This document shows, piece by piece, positions 46,128 through 55,487 of a DNA stretch of 64,000 nt (the first letter of the stretch is position 1; the number at the start of each line of letters is the position of its first letter). The translations under genes and the position numbers were made by a program. The DNA comes from VRUE01 sp963718775 (GTDB lineage: Bacteria > Actinomycetota > Thermoleophilia > Solirubrobacterales > 70-9): the NCBI GenBank assembly GCA_963718775.1, contig OY970377.1, forward strand, positions 1,612,001-1,676,000, read 5' to 3'. The notes under the pieces were generated by a model. The model worked only from the letters and a program-made list of their open reading frames with translations. It searched no databases and was not told the origin of the DNA.

Positions 46128-46625
46128 CTATTCGGCGGCAGCGGGCTCGTCAGCGCCCTCAGGGGCGCTGACATCGGCATCCGCAGGCACATCGGCAGGC
46201 GCGTCCGCATCCTCGGCAGGCGCGTCCGCATCCTCAGCTGCGACCGCAGTACGAGGAGGGCCCTGCGGACCCCGCTCGCGCGAGGCGCCGGGCGCCGGGG
46301 CGGCGACCGAGGGGGGCACCATCACCGGCGAGTCGGCGTCGACTTTGAAGATGCGGAAGCGCAGCACGCCGTCGGCGATCTTCAGGTTGTGATTGAGGTC
46401 GTCGAGCAACTCGGATGGCGCCTCGAAGCGGAACCAGCGGTAGTCGGCCTCGTTGCGCAGCTCGATCTCGTAGGCCATCTTGCGCAGGCCCCATTTGTTC
46501 TCGTGCTTGAGCGTGCCGGCAGCCTCGATCCGCCCACGCGCATCCTGCGCCAGCGCCTCGCGGGCAGGCTCGTCCTGCCCGGGGTCGAGCATCAAGACCA
46601 ACTCGTATTCGCGTGCGGCTGCCAA
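46128..46625 (-). CDS. rpsF: 30S ribosomal protein S6 with an acidic repeat tail
   Basis: Platform protein of the small subunit. It has 165 residues from TTG 46625. The S6 fold occupies about 1-100 (REYELVLMLDPGQ; GRIEAAGTLKHENKWGLRKMAYEI; RWFRFEA). The remaining ~65 residues are Ala/Asp/Pro-rich with near-repeats of AEDADAPA, much longer than a normal S6 tail. TATAGT at 46643-46638 could be a -10 element giving an almost leaderless transcript, since no Shine-Dalgarno sequence precedes the TTG. Palindrome copy 7 lies upstream. Confidence 0.92.
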   Translation of the reverse strand: MAAAREYELVLMLDPGQDEPAREALAQDARGRIEAAGTLKHENKWGLRKMAYEIELRNEADYRWFRFEAPSELLDDLNHNLKIADGVLRFRIFKVDADSPVMVPPSVAAPAPGASRERGPQGPPRTAVAAEDADAPAEDADAPADVPADADVSAPEGADEPAAAE

Positions 46626-46657
46626 AACGGCGAGGGACTATAGCCGTCTCGGTGGTG

Positions 46658-46776
46658 TGGCCCGGTGTCGGGTACTGCTCCCCGCTCAACTTTTTCGAGG
46701 GGCGGAGACTGCTGGCGCCTGGAGGTGGACCGCGAAAAAGTACAAGCCGCGGGGAGCAGCACCCGACACCGGGCCA
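46658..46776. repeat. Palindromic repeat family, copy 7
   Basis: 119 bp. The arms 46658-46686 and about 46745-46776 pair over most of their length. The inner motifs are GCTCAACTTTTTCG and CGAAAAAGTACAAGC, 35 bp apart, with CTGCTGGCGCCTG between them. It starts directly next to the stop codon (46777-46779) of the minus-strand gene and lies just upstream of rpsF. The numbering counts the two diverged hairpins at 11314 and 13459 as numbers 5 and 6. Confidence 0.92.
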
Positions 46777-47250
46777 TCAATGCGGGGCGAACTCCGAGGA
46801 TCCGTCGTCGATTGGGGCAGGAGCTGGCGCGGGTTCCGGAGCCGGGGCTGGGCTCGGCGGGGGTGGAGGGACGAGCGCTTGGGCTTCGGTAGCTGGTGAG
46901 GGGACCGGCGGGGGTGTTGGGCTCGGCCGTATTTGCTTTTGTCGAGGAGGCTCTGGGGCTCGCCGAGCGGGGCGATGTCGACGGGGCCGCGGACGACCAC
47001 GTGCGGGACCGCCTCGCGGGGGTCGGCGTAGCCGGCGAGGCCCGGGCTTTCGACGTGAGGGCTTTGGCAGACGCTTGGGAGTAGCGACCTCGACCGGAGC
47101 GGTGTCCAGCCGCAGCAACCCAACATCCTCCTCGAGAGGCGGCGGCTCCGGGGCCTTCAAAAGCCCCGGTCCCACCCGCAACGCCAGCACCCCCACCCCC
47201 ACCACGAGGAGCACCAGCCCAGCTTGCGACCAGCGAATCCGCAGACTCAT
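46777..47250 (-). CDS. Proline-rich membrane-anchored protein of unknown function
   Basis: 157 residues from ATG 47250. A single membrane segment (about 10-28) is followed by an acidic spacer, a basic Pro/Arg/Gly-rich stretch (about 58-105) and a Pro/Ala-rich tail (PPPPPSPAPAPEPAPAPAP). This looks like an anchored, wall-spanning extended protein; no domain is recognised. Composition bias makes the frame harder to trust. The frame upstream to 47349 is inside palindrome copy 8 and is excluded. Palindromes lie on both sides. Confidence 0.6.
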   Translation of the reverse strand: MSLRIRWSQAGLVLLVVGVGVLALRVGPGLLKAPEPPPLEEDVGLLRLDTAPVEVATPKRLPKPSRRKPGPRRLRRPPRGGPARGRPRPRRHRPARRAPEPPRQKQIRPSPTPPPVPSPATEAQALVPPPPPSPAPAPEPAPAPAPIDDGSSEFAPH

Positions 47251-47302
47251 GAGAGCTTTAAGCCTTCGGCCCGCGGAGTTCGCCCCCCGACCCGCTTTCG
47301 TT

Positions 47303-47419
47303 GAGCAGAGGGGAGGCACCCCTCCGAACGGCTTGTACTTTTTCGCCAACCCGCCCCACGGACGACCGATGGCGCGTCACCGAAAAAGTTGAGAGAGGTG
47401 GGGTGCCTCCCCTCTGCTC
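47303..47419. repeat. Palindromic repeat family, copy 8 (inverted orientation)
   Basis: 117 bp with perfect 20-bp outer arms (47303-47322 and 47400-47419). The plus strand reads CTTGTACTTTTTCG ... CGAAAAAGTTGAG. It directly abuts the otsA stop codon (47420-47422, minus strand). Confidence 0.93.
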
Positions 47420-48886
47420 CTAAGTAACCGCCTCGCGCAACTCCGCAATGTCAGCCAACTGGTCATCCACCCAGTCCCCCGGATTTCGCGCGAAGACCAG
47501 CTCCTTCAGATGCCGCGCCCGCAACCGCCGCTCCTCGGGGTCCATGGTCAACGCTCTGTAGATCGCGTCGGCCTGCTCCTGGATGTCGAAGGGGTTGACC
47601 GTGATCGCCGAGTCGGCCAGCTCCTCGTGGGAGCCGGTGTTCTCGGAGAGCATCAGCACGCCGTCGCGGGTATTGACGGCCGGCGCCTCCTTGGCGACCA
47701 GGTTCATGCCGTCGAAGAGCGAGTTGACCATCAGCAGGTCGAAGTGCTTGTAGCGGGCGACGGCGTCGTGGAAGTTCTCGTAGATCTTCAGGTCGATCGG
47801 CATCCAGTCGGTGGTGCCGTGACGATGGTTGACGACCGCGACCAGGGCCTCGATCCGCTCCAGGTACTCGGCGTACTCGGGGACGTCCTGGCGCGAGGGC
47901 TGCAGGTGGGCGATGAAGGTGACCTGTTCGCGGAACTCGGGGTGCTGGGTGAGGAAGGTGTCGAAGGCGGTGAAGCCGCGCAGCACGTTCTTGGAGAGGT
48001 CGGCGCGGTCGACCCTGATGATCAGGTATTTGCGCCGGCGCTCCAACACCTCGCGCTCGGCGGCCGCCACCTCCGGCGACTCCGCCGCTCGCCGCAGCCG
48101 TTCGGCGTCGATCGAGAGCGGGTAGGCGCGGGTGCGCGTTTCGCCGCCGGCGTGGTGGACGACGCCGCGCTCGTAGTCGACGTCGGCCTCGAGCAGTTCG
48201 TCGCAGCAACGGATGAAGTTGATGCAGTAGGCGTGGGTGTGGAAGCCGATGATGTCGTTGGCGAGCATGCCGCGGAAGATCGCCTCGCGGATCCGGCCCG
48301 GCAGGATGCGCCAGCTGTCGGGCTGGGACCAGGGGATGTGGACGAAGTGGTGCAGGAAGGCGTCGGGGCGCTCGGCGCGGATCATTCCTGGCGCCGTGTA
48401 GAGGTGGTAGTCGTGCAGCATCACCAGCGGTCGCTCGCGGCCCTCGATCTGGCCCAGCACCGCATTGGCGATGTCGCGGTTGACGGCTTGGTAGCCGAAG
48501 TCCCAGGCGTCGAGCTCCTCCTGGCGGATGTCGGGCGCGTTGGAGAGGTCCCAGAGGTAGTGCTGGATGAACCAGAGGATCGGGTTGGCGATCACGTTGT
48601 AGAAGCGGTCGTAGGCCTCGGCGTCGCTGCCGACCAGCAGCACGCGGTAGTCGATGCCGTCGATCGAGAGCTCCGCGGGGCCGCCGCGTTCCTCGGATAC
48701 CGCGACGTCCTCGTCGGTCATCGCCGAGGCGATCCAGAGCGCGTCGCGGTGGGAGACGAGGCCGGAGAGGGCGGTGACCAGGCCGCCGCCGCCGCGGCGC
48801 ACGGTGCGCTCTCCCTGCTCATCGCGCTCGAACTGCGCCGGGCCCCGATTCGAGACGATGATCAGTGGGTCCGAGCTGTCTGCCAC
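47420..48886 (-). CDS. otsA: Alpha,alpha-trehalose-phosphate synthase (GT20)
   Basis: Transfers glucose from a nucleotide sugar to glucose-6-phosphate, giving trehalose-6-phosphate. The 488-residue length is typical. Landmarks are LIIVSNRGPAQFERD at the start, RRGGGGLVTALSGL, HDYHLYTAPGMIR, HHFVHIPWSQPDSWRILPG, IIGFHTHAYCINFI, the nucleotide-site VDRADLSKNVLRGF, and SLFDGMNLVAKE with SENTGSHEEL. No phosphatase (OtsB) domain is fused. It lies 29 bp downstream of a second trehalose-type glycosyltransferase. Confidence 0.9.
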   Translation of the reverse strand: MADSSDPLIIVSNRGPAQFERDEQGERTVRRGGGGLVTALSGLVSHRDALWIASAMTDEDVAVSEERGGPAELSIDGIDYRVLLVGSDAEAYDRFYNVIANPILWFIQHYLWDLSNAPDIRQEELDAWDFGYQAVNRDIANAVLGQIEGRERPLVMLHDYHLYTAPGMIRAERPDAFLHHFVHIPWSQPDSWRILPGRIREAIFRGMLANDIIGFHTHAYCINFIRCCDELLEADVDYERGVVHHAGGETRTRAYPLSIDAERLRRAAESPEVAAAEREVLERRRKYLIIRVDRADLSKNVLRGFTAFDTFLTQHPEFREQVTFIAHLQPSRQDVPEYAEYLERIEALVAVVNHRHGTTDWMPIDLKIYENFHDAVARYKHFDLLMVNSLFDGMNLVAKEAPAVNTRDGVLMLSENTGSHEELADSAITVNPFDIQEQADAIYRALTMDPEERRLRARHLKELVFARNPGDWVDDQLADIAELREAVT

Positions 48887-48915
48887 CCGCTCAGCCTACC
48901 CCGGCCACTCGAAAG

Positions 48916-50154
48916 CTAAGTGTCGAGCTCCGCCAGCAGCTCGACCCAGTCGCGCAGCAGGCGCGGCGAGAGGAACTCCTTGCGGGCGTGTTCCTTGCCG
49001 GCCCGGCCGAGGCGCTTGCCCAGCTCGGGGTCGGCGAGGATCTCGAGGCAGCGCTGCGCGCACTGCTCGGGCGAGTCGACCAGGAAGCCGGTCTCGCCGT
49101 CGGAGATCTGCAGCGGGATGCCGCCGACGTTGCCGCCGATCGTCGGGCGCCCCTTCCAGAGCGCCTCGGTGACGGTCAGGCCGAAGCCCTCGCGGATTGA
49201 CTTCTGCATGCAGACGTCGGACTGCGACTGGAAGGCGTTGACCTCGATCGCGCCGACGTTGTTGAGGTTGTTGAGGATCTTGATGTCGTCGTCGCCGTCG
49301 GCGTACTCGAAGGTGTGCTGGAAGAACTCCCAGCCCTCGGGATCGTCGGTTGCCATCGAGCCGACCAGGGCGAGCTGCACCTCCGGCACCTGCTCGTGGA
49401 CGATCCGGTAGGCGTCGATCACGCCCATCGGGTCCTTCCAGGGATCGAAGCGCGAGACCTGGGTCAGCAACGGCCGGTCGACGTCGATGCCGAACTGTTT
49501 GCAGACGAAGGCGGCGTCGTCGGGCGAGAAGGCCATGTTCTTCGGCGAGAGCGGGTCGATCGCCGGCGGGATGATCTTCACCCCGTTGTGGCCGTTGACG
49601 CCCTCGGGCACGTAGGTGGGCAGATGCCAGACGGTCGCGTCGTACTCCTCGATCATCGGCAACAGGCGGGCGATCGGCTCCGGGTTGGGCTCGGATAGGT
49701 CGATGTGACAGCGCCAGATCCAGTTGCGGCCCTTCTCCTTGGCGCCGCGGCGCAGGCCGATCGGCTGCGGGTCGTGGACGATCACCGTGTCCCACTCGCC
49801 CTGCAGGCCCTCGGCGTTGATCGCGTTGATCTCGTCGAACAGCGCCCATTCGGAGTCGCTCAGCGTCTCCGGGGCGCCCTGCAGTGAGTTGTGGAGGAGC
49901 TTGGTCGCGTTGTAGAACTCCTCTTTGCCGAAGATCACGTGCCAGTGGGCGTCGAGGCCGATGTCGCGCATCAGCGGCACGATCGTGTAGAGGATCTCCG
50001 AGACGCCACCCCCAAATGCGGTGGCGCTGACGTGCAGGACGCGGTGCCCTTTCATCGGCTCCGCGAGCTCGCGGATACGTTCGATCGTCTCCTTGCCGGC
50101 GATGTGGGTGTAGTCGGCGAGGGACTTCTGGCCTAGTGAGACTTCCTGAAGCAT
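48916..50154 (-). CDS. GT4 glycosyltransferase, trehalose synthase (TreT)-like
   Basis: 412-residue GT-B enzyme of the TreT group, which forms trehalose from NDP-glucose and glucose. It has VLHVSATAFGGGVSEILYTIVPLM (about 39-62), VIVHDPQPIGLRR, WRCHIDLSEPN, PPAIDPLSPKN, the donor-site VSRFDPWKDPMGVIDAY and the acidic pair in REGFGLTVTEALWKGRP. Function is inferred by similarity of these segments and by position next to otsA. Trehalose phosphorylase-like activity is the alternative. ATG at 50154. Confidence 0.86.
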   Translation of the reverse strand: MLQEVSLGQKSLADYTHIAGKETIERIRELAEPMKGHRVLHVSATAFGGGVSEILYTIVPLMRDIGLDAHWHVIFGKEEFYNATKLLHNSLQGAPETLSDSEWALFDEINAINAEGLQGEWDTVIVHDPQPIGLRRGAKEKGRNWIWRCHIDLSEPNPEPIARLLPMIEEYDATVWHLPTYVPEGVNGHNGVKIIPPAIDPLSPKNMAFSPDDAAFVCKQFGIDVDRPLLTQVSRFDPWKDPMGVIDAYRIVHEQVPEVQLALVGSMATDDPEGWEFFQHTFEYADGDDDIKILNNLNNVGAIEVNAFQSQSDVCMQKSIREGFGLTVTEALWKGRPTIGGNVGGIPLQISDGETGFLVDSPEQCAQRCLEILADPELGKRLGRAGKEHARKEFLSPRLLRDWVELLAELDT

Positions 50155-50190
50155 CGGGGAGTTCTACATCGCCCGGCGGTCGCCTGAACT

Positions 50191-51318
50191 TTAGCCCCGC
50201 GGACGCTTACCCAAGGTGACCTCGACTTCTTCGCGATCGCCGTCGCGGAGGATCTCCAGCGTCACCTTCTCACCCGGCTGGTAGATGGAGATGAAGTGGG
50301 CGAGATCGTCGGGGCTGACCACCTTGTGGCCCTCGACCGAGAGGATCACGTCACCCCCGGTTTCGAAGGCGCCGCCCTGGAAGCGCAGCTTGCCGTCGCC
50401 GCCGCGCAGGCCGGCCTCGTCGGCTGGGCCGCCAGGGACGACTTCGGCGATCAGCCCACCGAAGTCGGTGTCGAGGTCGAGCTTCTCGGCGAGCTGGGGA
50501 TAGAGCGACTGGCTGGAGACGCCGATGTAGGCGTATTCGGCCTCGCCGTCGCGTTCGAGCTGTGCCAGCGAGCGTTTCACCGCCGAGATCGGCACCGCGA
50601 AGCCGACCCCGTCGTTGGCGCCGGATTCGGTCTCGATCTGCTGGTTGATCCCGATCACGCGGGCGCCGGCGTCGAGCAGCGGGCCGCCCGAGTTGCCCGG
50701 GTTGATCGAGGCGTCGGTCTGGATCGCACCCTCGATCTGGAAGCGGGTCAGCGATTCCACCGAGCGGTCGGTCGCCGAGACGATCCCGGACGAGAGAGAT
50801 TGCTGCTCACCGAAGGGGCTGCCGATCGCCGCCACCGGCTGGCCGACGACGAGGTTCTCGTCGTCACCGAGCTCGAGTGGGTGCAGTTCGAAGCCGTCCG
50901 GCTTCACTTTGAGCAGGGCGACGTCGGCGAAGGGGTCGAAGCCGACGATCTCCGCGCCGACGACGTTGCGATCGGGGAACTCGACGAAGACGGCTTTGGC
51001 GGGCCGGCGATCGCCGCCATCTCCGTTGGTGACGACGTGAGCGTTGGTGACGATGCGCCCGTCGGTATCGAGCACGAAGCCAGAGCCCTCGGCGGCGCTG
51101 TTGTCGAAGATCGAGCGGATCGTGACTACGCCGGGCGAGGCCTCGCGGTAGACCTTGGCCGCATCGAAGCCGCGCTCGGCTGTCTGCACGACCACTTGCG
51201 GCGTCGGTTCGTGGCTGGCCGTGGCCGGTTGTGAGGCCGTGTCGCCGCCGCCGGAGCTACCGCAGCCGCCGAGCACCAGCGACAGCGCCAGCATCGCGCC
51301 GAGGACCCGCCTGTTCAC
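50191..51318 (-). CDS. HtrA/DegP-type serine protease, lipoprotein
   Basis: Envelope quality-control protease. It has 375 residues, with a lipobox LVLGGC (Cys about 19) anchoring it outside the membrane. The trypsin-like domain holds His in VTNAHVV (about 93), Asp in FDPFADVALL (about 132) and Ser in NPGNSGGPLL (about 207). A PDZ domain at about 262-365 contains LIAEVVPGGPADEAGL. GTG at 51318 overlaps the histidine-kinase stop by 4 bp, so protease, kinase and regulator form one operon. Confidence 0.93.
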   Translation of the reverse strand: MNRRVLGAMLALSLVLGGCGSSGGGDTASQPATASHEPTPQVVVQTAERGFDAAKVYREASPGVVTIRSIFDNSAAEGSGFVLDTDGRIVTNAHVVTNGDGGDRRPAKAVFVEFPDRNVVGAEIVGFDPFADVALLKVKPDGFELHPLELGDDENLVVGQPVAAIGSPFGEQQSLSSGIVSATDRSVESLTRFQIEGAIQTDASINPGNSGGPLLDAGARVIGINQQIETESGANDGVGFAVPISAVKRSLAQLERDGEAEYAYIGVSSQSLYPQLAEKLDLDTDFGGLIAEVVPGGPADEAGLRGGDGKLRFQGGAFETGGDVILSVEGHKVVSPDDLAHFISIYQPGEKVTLEILRDGDREEVEVTLGKRPRG

Positions 51319-52384
51319 GCGACCACCCTGGAGGGCAGCGCCGCCGCCGGCTCGCCGACCTCGGCGCGCGAGCGCGGCAGGTCAAGGGTGAAGGCGGTGA
51401 AGCGCTTGCTCGAGGCGATCGCGACGCGACCCTCCATCCGCGACGCGAGCTCGCGGGCGATCGCCAGGCCGAGCCCCGAGCCCCCGGCCGAGTCGGCGGT
51501 GTAGAAACGCTCGAAGATGCGGCTCTGGACGCGCCTGGGGATGCCTGGTCCGTCGTCGGACACGGTCAGCTCGGCGCGGCGGTTGACGGAGTAGGTGGTC
51601 ACGGTGACCTTGGTGCCCTCGGGAGTGTGCGTGAGGGCATTGTCGAGCAGGATACGGATCACCTGACGCACCCGGTCGGGGTCGGCATTGGCGATCACGG
51701 GCAGGTCGGGGGTGCGCAGCTCGAGGCGAGAGCCATGGCGATCCGCCCGCGGACCGAACTCGCGAGCCACTTCGCGGGCCAGCGTGCCGAGGTCGACGTT
51801 GCTGCTCTTCATCGCCACTGCGCCAGCGTCGAGCTGGGAGAGGTCGAGCAGGTCGGCGGTGAGCTTGGTGAGGCGGGCGATCTGTTCGCGCATCGTGTGC
51901 ACGAACTCGGCCCTCTCCTCGGGGCTCGGATCCTCGTCCTCGAGCAGTTCGACGAAGCCGCCAAGGCTGAAGATAGGCGTGCGCAGCTCGTGCGAGGCGT
52001 TGGCGATGAACTGCTTGCGGGCGCTGTCGAGCTCGGCGAGGCGGCGCTGCATCTCATTGAAGGTGCGGGCCAGCTGACCGAACTGGCCGACTGAGGAGAT
52101 CGGGATCGGGGTCTCGAAGTTGCCGTCGGCGACTTTGCGGGCGGCATCCTGGAGGCGCCCCATGTTGTCATTCGCAACCCGCGCGTAATAGGCGCCGGAG
52201 CCTGCGGCGATGAGGATGGCCAGGACTCCGCCGACGAGGATCTGCTCCTTGACCGCGCCCAGGCCACTTGCAGCGCCGCCGACCGCGACTGCATAGACAT
52301 AGATGAGGAGCGCCGTCCCGGCGGCAATCGACATCGTGATCACGATGATCCTTTTGCTCAGCGCGGAGAGTCTGAACCGTCGCA

Positions 52385-52385
<1 letters not shown>
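51315..52385 (-). CDS. Two-component sensor histidine kinase
   Basis: 356 residues. Two membrane segments (about 12-32 and 48-66) are separated by a short extracytoplasmic loop, so it probably senses within or near the membrane. A HAMP linker (about 68-120) is followed by HisKA with the phospho-His in NASHELRTPIFSL (about 132-144). The HATPase domain has an N box (LLDNALTHTPEGT), G1 (SDDGPGIP) and G2 (GGSGLGLAIA). It overlaps the response-regulator stop by 1 bp. Confidence 0.93.
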
Positions 52386-53080
<695 letters not shown>

Positions 53081-53104
53081 GAACAAAGGGTATCTCTGAC
53101 CACG

Positions 53105-53134
53105 TTGGACAGATGTGCGAGTACCAAGTACTAA
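53105..53134 (+). promoter_or_regulatory. Promoter candidate for the small FlgM-like gene
   Basis: TTGGAC (53105-53110) and TACTAA (53129-53134), 18 bp apart, about 22 bp upstream of the start at 53157, in the divergent gap facing the response-regulator gene. Confidence 0.35.
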
Positions 53135-53156
53135 GGGTCCTGGGTATAAAGCCGAT

Positions 53157-53345
53157 ATGAGCCGCAGGATGCAACCACGACAGTTGAAGAGCCTGGTCGA
53201 GACGGGTCATTACAAGCCCGAGCCGTCGCTGGTCGCTGCGGCGATGCTGCAGCGGCGCGGCGTCCGCGAGCTGCTCACCAACGAGAGCTTCATGCGAGCT
53301 GGTCGAACCCCGCCGACTCCAGAAGCCGGCCGTCGGGCAGCCTGA
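53157..53345 (+). CDS. Small protein resembling the FlgM anti-sigma C-terminal motif
   Basis: 62 residues from ATG 53157. The segment RQLKSLVETGHYKPEPSLVA (about 8-27) recalls the Leu...Gly-x-Tyr...Val-Ala-x-x-Met pattern of FlgM-type anti-sigma factors, which bind a flagellar sigma factor. No flagellar genes are in the window. Its 3' end overlaps the convergent thiL gene by 56 bp. It is divergent from the two-component operon. The similarity is weak and by eye; it may be a short regulator of another sigma factor. Confidence 0.5.
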   Translation: MSRRMQPRQLKSLVETGHYKPEPSLVAAAMLQRRGVRELLTNESFMRAGRTPPTPEAGRRAA

Positions 53346-54274
53346 TCTCGACCCCTTTTCCGCCGACGACTTCGCCGACCGGCGTCAGCCTGAGCGCTTC
53401 AGACTTGGCAAGGGCGCCTGTCGCGGCGCCCAGCTCCTCAGCCGGTAGGGCGGCAAGCAGCTCGTAGTCCTCGCCGCCGCCGATCGTCAACTCGTACTGG
53501 TCGTGTCCCGCTGCCGCGGCCACCGCTGCGACGCCGTTGGCAAGCGGCAGCGCAGCGGCATCGATCCGCAGGCCGACGCCGCTGCTCTCGGCCAGGTGGC
53601 GGGCATCGCCGCCCAGCCCGTCGCTGAGGTCGATCATCGCCGTAGCCCCCCTTTCGGCCAGGATGCGGCCGGCGCCGAGGCGGGGATTGGGCTCGAGCTG
53701 CGAGGCGCGCAGGCGCTCGCCCGCGGCCCCGTCCAGCTCCCCTATGAGGCCGGGTCGCTCCAGCAGCAGCAGGCCTGCGGCGGCGGCGCCGATCTCGCCG
53801 GTCACGACCAGGACATCGCCCGGTCGAGCCCCGGATCGGGAAACGAAGGACTCCGGGCCGGGTGCGTGGCCGACGACCGTGATCGCCAGGAACAGCTCGG
53901 CGGCGCGGGTCAGATCGCCGCCGGCGAGGCTGGCGCCGGTTGCGCTGGCGAGGGCGACCATGCCGTCGAGCAGCTCGATGCAGCCGTTCTCGTCGATGTC
54001 GGGGGGGATGCCGAGAACGACGTAGGCCTCGCCGGGCTCGGCGCCCATCGCCGCCAGGTCGGAGAGCGCCGCGGCAAGCGCCTTGTGGCCGATCTGGCCC
54101 GAGGCCGGCGAGGTCGCGGCGGAAGTGGACACCGTCGACCACCGCGTCGACCGAGGTTGCGGTGGCGCCCCCCGGGACGGTTACGGCGCCGTCGTCGCCG
54201 CTGGCGAGGTGGACGCGTGGGCCTGCGGCCGGAAGCCGCTCCCTGATTCGTGCGAGCAACTCGAACTCGCCCAT
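53290..54274 (-). CDS. thiL: Thiamine-monophosphate kinase, reading frame interrupted
   Basis: Phosphorylates thiamine monophosphate to the active cofactor. The N-terminus (MGEFELLARIRERLP, ASGDDGAV, DAVVDGVHFRRDLA) is encoded from ATG 54274 in one frame. From GQIGHKALAAALSDLAAMGAEP onward, the rest, including GDLTRA, GARPGDVLVVTGEIG, MIDLSDGLGGDARHL and IGGGEDYELL, is in another frame to the stop at 53290. A single extra base around 54104-54115 on a CCGGCC run explains the break. Length and motifs are otherwise normal. It overlaps the small gene at 53157-53345. Confidence 0.85.
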
Positions 54275-54317
54275 GGAGCCATTGTCCCCTTTGCGCCGCC
54301 ACTAAGGTGCGACGGAC

Positions 54318-55370
54318 GTGGAGCGCCGCCAGCCACTCCTACATCGCATCGGCGAGGCCGGGGCCAAGATCGGCACGCGACCGCCGCGCAGCAAACGGGT
54401 CCGGCTCGCGATCCAGCTCGGCATCGCCGTGCTCGTTTTCGGCTTCCTCGTCCTCACCGTCGTCGACCAGTGGGCCGAGATCAAGGACAAGGGCGTCCAC
54501 TTCCACGTCCTCTGGCTGATCCCGGCGTTCGTCATCTTGCCGGTCTTCTACGCGCTCAACGCGCTCGGCTGGGACCTGATCCTGCGCTTCCTCGGCTACC
54601 GGCTGGGCGTCAGGCGGGCCCAGGTTGCCTGGGGTCAGCCGCTGCTGGCCCGCTACGTGCCCGGCAGCGTCCTCTACGTGCTCGGCCGGGTGCTGCTCTC
54701 CGAACGAGCTGGGGTGCCGCGCCGGCTGACCGTGGCCAGCATCGTCTACGAACAGGCGCTGCAGGCGACTTCGGCGATCGTCGTCGCCGCCTATTTCCTG
54801 ATCGTCCACCCGGACCTCGAGGGGCAGCCGCTGCGCTGGGCGGTGCTGCTGGTGATCCCGCTTCTCGTCACTCTCCTGCACCCGCGCGTCTTCGGGCCGC
54901 TCGCCAATCGGGTCCTACGCGCCTTCGGCCGCGAGCCGCTGCCGGAGGTGATGTCGCTGCGCGGGGTCGTCTCGGTGCTCGCCTTCTACACGCTCAACTG
55001 GGGCGTGATCGCTCTGGGCATCTACTGCGTCGCCCGTTCGGTCACGACGATCTCGGCCAGCGACATCCTCGTGCTCGGCTCGGCGCAGGCCTTTGGCTAT
55101 GTGGCTGCGCTGGCCACTCTGGTCGCCCCGGCCGGCCTCGGCATCCGCGACGCGGCCTTCGCCTGGGCGGCGAAGCCGGCGACTCCCGGCGACAGCTTTG
55201 CGGTCGCTTCCCTGATTGCGATCGTGGTGCGGGGAGTGATGACCGTGGTCGAGATTGGCTTTGTGGGGGTCGTGACGGCGATGGGTAGGCGGGATGGATG
55301 GTCCGTACATACGGGGGTGATTCATCCGTCTGCGGAGGAGGAAGAGGTGGAGGCCGCGGAAGGTGGATAG
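54318..55370 (+). CDS. Lysylphosphatidylglycerol-synthase-type flippase/membrane protein (UPF0104)
   Basis: 350 residues from GTG 54318. Seven to eight membrane segments follow a basic N-terminus, in the pattern of the membrane half of MprF and of AglD-like proteins (PF03706). Landmarks are RYVPGSVLYVLGRVLL and the C-terminal VAPAGLGIRDAAFAW, both characteristic. No catalytic synthase domain is attached. Possibly it flips or senses a lipid-linked sugar, in line with the mannosyltransferase-like gene facing it. The stop codon abuts palindrome copy 9. Confidence 0.82.
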   Translation: MERRQPLLHRIGEAGAKIGTRPPRSKRVRLAIQLGIAVLVFGFLVLTVVDQWAEIKDKGVHFHVLWLIPAFVILPVFYALNALGWDLILRFLGYRLGVRRAQVAWGQPLLARYVPGSVLYVLGRVLLSERAGVPRRLTVASIVYEQALQATSAIVVAAYFLIVHPDLEGQPLRWAVLLVIPLLVTLLHPRVFGPLANRVLRAFGREPLPEVMSLRGVVSVLAFYTLNWGVIALGIYCVARSVTTISASDILVLGSAQAFGYVAALATLVAPAGLGIRDAAFAWAAKPATPGDSFAVASLIAIVVRGVMTVVEIGFVGVVTAMGRRDGWSVHTGVIHPSAEEEEVEAAEGG

Positions 55371-55480
55371 GGGGAGTCGGCGCCCCTCGTCGCTCAACTT
55401 TTTCGAGAGGCGGGGACTGCTGGCGCCCGTAGGTGGGCCGCGAAAAAGTACAAGCCGCGTCGAGGGGCGCCGACTCCCCC
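55370..55480. repeat. Palindromic repeat family, copy 9
   Basis: 111 bp with perfect 20-bp outer arms (55370-55389 and 55461-55480). The inner motifs are GCTCAACTTTTTCG and CGAAAAAGTACAAGC, 35 bp apart, with CTGCTGGCGCCCG in the loop. It begins at the last base of the preceding stop codon and ends 7 bp before the stop of the convergent gene. Confidence 0.94.
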
Positions 55481-55487
55481 TTCTCAG

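Noticed and set aside
46016..46231. Longer ssb reading frame to 46231
   Set aside because: The OB fold begins after TTG 46015, which has AGAGGAG at ideal spacing; the extension overlaps the rpsF tail.
46686..47126. Alternative minus-strand frame in the proline-rich region
   Set aside because: No start signal or membrane/secretion feature; the frame 46777-47250 has a clear membrane segment.
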